From an uncultured Oscillospiraceae bacterium (lineage in GTDB: Bacteria; Bacillota; Clostridia; Oscillospirales; Acutalibacteraceae): a stretch of DNA of 32,043 nt. Position numbers and translations under genes: made by a program. Below, in pieces: positions 31,198 to 32,043 of the stretch. The notes beneath the pieces were generated by a model. That model saw only the letters and a program-made list of their open reading frames with translations, did no database searches and had not been told where the DNA came from. Numbering within the stretch: position 1 is the stretch's first letter; each line of letters starts with the position of its first letter. The DNA is taken from contig URGA01000014.1 in NCBI GenBank assembly GCA_900547275.1, positions 1 through 32,043 on the forward strand, in the 5' to 3' direction.

Positions 31198-31716
31198 TTA
31201 TTCAGCGTCCTTTTTTCTCAGAGCGATAAGAACAGCTGCGCCCGCGCCTGCAAGAGCAATACCTGCAGCTGCAGCAGAACCTGTAGCGGGTGATTCGCTT
31301 GATTCTGATTTCTTAGCGGTTGTTTCTTCTGAAGCACCGGTTGTGCCGTTTTCTTCAACGATTGCGTTTGCAATAACTCTGCCGGTGTAGCCGTTGATAA
31401 GCTGAACTGTGATTGAGTTGCCTTCTTCAGATACAACTTCGTATTCCTTATCTTCGGTGAGTTCGGGGAATTCCCAACCGATGAGTCTACCAGTGCCTGT
31501 GTATGTGAAAGTGATGCATGTAGGATCATTTTCATCTGCAGAATAAGTAACAAGCTTGCTGGGAGCACCATTAACGTAACCAATCTTTTCGATTGTCACA
31601 ACGGTTGTTTCCGGGCTTGCAACAGATGTGTCTGCTGCGAAAGCGGAAATTGTTGTTACTGTTACGGCCGCAAATGCCATCATTGTAGCTAAAAGAACTG
31701 AAAGAAGTTTCTTCAT
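31198..31716 (-). CDS. Small secreted surface protein with SPATG sorting signal
   Basis: A 172-residue protein. The signal peptide (residues 1-27) ends AFA. The mature part to ~125 is a small beta-rich domain (VVTIEKIGYVNGAPSKLVTY, FTYTGTGRLIGWEFPEL, SITVQLINGYTGRVIANAIV) of unknown function. A Thr/Ser/Glu linker is followed by SPATG at residues 142-146, a hydrophobic Ala/Gly-rich helix and the basic tail RKKDAE, the architecture of a sortase substrate. The next gene downstream is a class B sortase. It has its own strong promoter and an AAAGGTG site upstream of the ATG. Confidence 0.88.
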   Translation of the reverse strand: MKKLLSVLLATMMAFAAVTVTTISAFAADTSVASPETTVVTIEKIGYVNGAPSKLVTYSADENDPTCITFTYTGTGRLIGWEFPELTEDKEYEVVSEEGNSITVQLINGYTGRVIANAIVEENGTTGASEETTAKKSESSESPATGSAAAAGIALAGAGAAVLIALRKKDAE

Positions 31717-31780
31717 TTTATATTACACACCTTTCCTTAATTCTGTCCGTAAATGAAACATACTAGTTCAATTTGGTATG

Positions 31781-31809
31781 ATTATAACATTAAAACCGCA
31801 GAAAGTAAA
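31781..31809 (-). promoter_or_regulatory. Promoter of the SPATG surface protein gene
   Basis: On the - strand TTTACT and TATAAT are 17 bases apart with TGT before the -10. It uses the same -35 hexamer and spacing as the amino acid ABC promoter at 21455-21483. Confidence 0.72.
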
Positions 31810-31880
31810 GACCTTTTCAGAAAAAATATTATGTAATTTTTACTAAAAGAACCAGCCTGTCCATGGATAGTATGATTTTT

Positions 31881-31925
31881 TGAAAAAATATAATCCGAGC
31901 ACAAAATATGGCTGTGCCCGGATTA
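31881..31925 (-). terminator. Terminator of the ABC exporter gene
   Basis: A 13-bp stem with one mismatch (TAATCCGaGCACA / TGTGCcCGGATTA), followed on the - strand by TATTTTTTC. It lies 8 bases past the stop of the partial gene. Confidence 0.83.
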
Positions 31926-31932
31926 AAAATTA

Positions 31933-32043
31933 TTAGCTTAAGTTTGCTTTGCCTGTGCAGAGTTCGTAATATCGTCCTTTTTGCAGCAGCAGGTCGTCGT
32001 GGCTGCCGCGCCCTTTAATTTCCCCCGGCTCCACCGCAGATTG
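31933..32043 (-). CDS. ABC exporter (permease-ATPase) C-terminal end, partial
   Basis: A 36-codon frame runs in from the window edge and ends at TAA. It reads QSAVEPGEIKGRGSHDDLL, then LQKGRYYELCTGKANLS, which is the tail of an ABC exporter ATPase domain; the usual form is GEIVExGTHxELLxxxGxYxxLY. Full-length members are ~570-620 residues with six membrane helices before the ATPase, exporting lipids, drugs or peptides. The substrate cannot be told from the tail. Confidence 0.85.
   Translation of the reverse strand, partial: QSAVEPGEIKGRGSHDDLLLQKGRYYELCTGKANLS

Noticed and set aside
1..32043. CRISPR array, tRNA/rRNA genes, insertion sequences, prophage or att sites
   Set aside because: No regularly spaced repeats, tRNA-like cloverleaf ending in CCA, transposase or integrase motifs were found on either strand.

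Overview
The window looks like chromosomal DNA from a low-to-mid GC, Gram-positive anaerobe of the class Clostridia (Bacillota), most likely an Oscillospiraceae/Ruminococcaceae-type gut bacterium. The grounds are strong AGGAG ribosome-binding sites, TTGACA/TATAAT promoters with many extended -10 (TGn) elements, an HPr carrying both His15 and the regulatory Ser46, TarI/TarJ cell-wall genes, an LCP protein beside a class B sortase and an SPxTG surface protein, and lipoproteins with Gram-positive lipoboxes. This assignment is inference; no rRNA, tRNA, phage, insertion sequence or CRISPR array was seen. The window is densely coding, with genes on both strands and well-formed terminators between units.

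Layout. 1-3.2 kb: the end of a GlmS-like SIS protein, an NfeD/SPFH membrane pair, a DUF4352-type membrane protein broken by one in-frame stop, and a divergent XRE regulator. 3.2-6.8 kb: a DUF1846 protein, a nitrilase-family amidohydrolase, an unassigned structured RNA candidate with its own promoter and terminator, and a Ser/Thr/Lys-rich lipoprotein with a Cys-rich end. 6.8-11.1 kb: a complete phosphate operon pstS-pstC-pstA-pstB-phoU behind a promoter that has PhoP-like repeats where the -35 box should be; its PstS has its two halves in reversed (circularly permuted) order. 11.3-13 kb: a CarD regulator and a stand-alone E2-type acyltransferase domain. 13.2-18.9 kb: a fructose PTS operon with regulator, 1-phosphofructokinase, FruA (IIABC), HPr and enzyme I, i.e. 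the whole phosphorelay in one unit.

18.9-21.4 kb: a polar amino acid ABC importer (binding protein, permease, ATPase). 21.5-24.5 kb: an iron-type alcohol dehydrogenase, then TarI and TarJ for CDP-ribitol; TarI carries a 27-bp tandem duplication inside its CTP-binding loop. 24.6-26.9 kb: LemA and a DUF2207 protein. 27-28.8 kb: a split transketolase. 28.9-31.7 kb: a cell-envelope module (surface protein with SPATG sorting signal, sortase B, LCP protein with a His-rich cytoplasmic segment). 31.9 kb to the end: the C-terminus of an ABC exporter.

How it fits together: the fru and tkt genes feed sugar phosphates into central metabolism, pst secures phosphate, and TarIJ, LCP, sortase and surface protein serve the wall. 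The observations most worth follow-up are the permuted PstS, the TarI loop duplication, the unassigned RNA at 5.9-6.04 kb, and the single stop that splits the DUF4352 gene.
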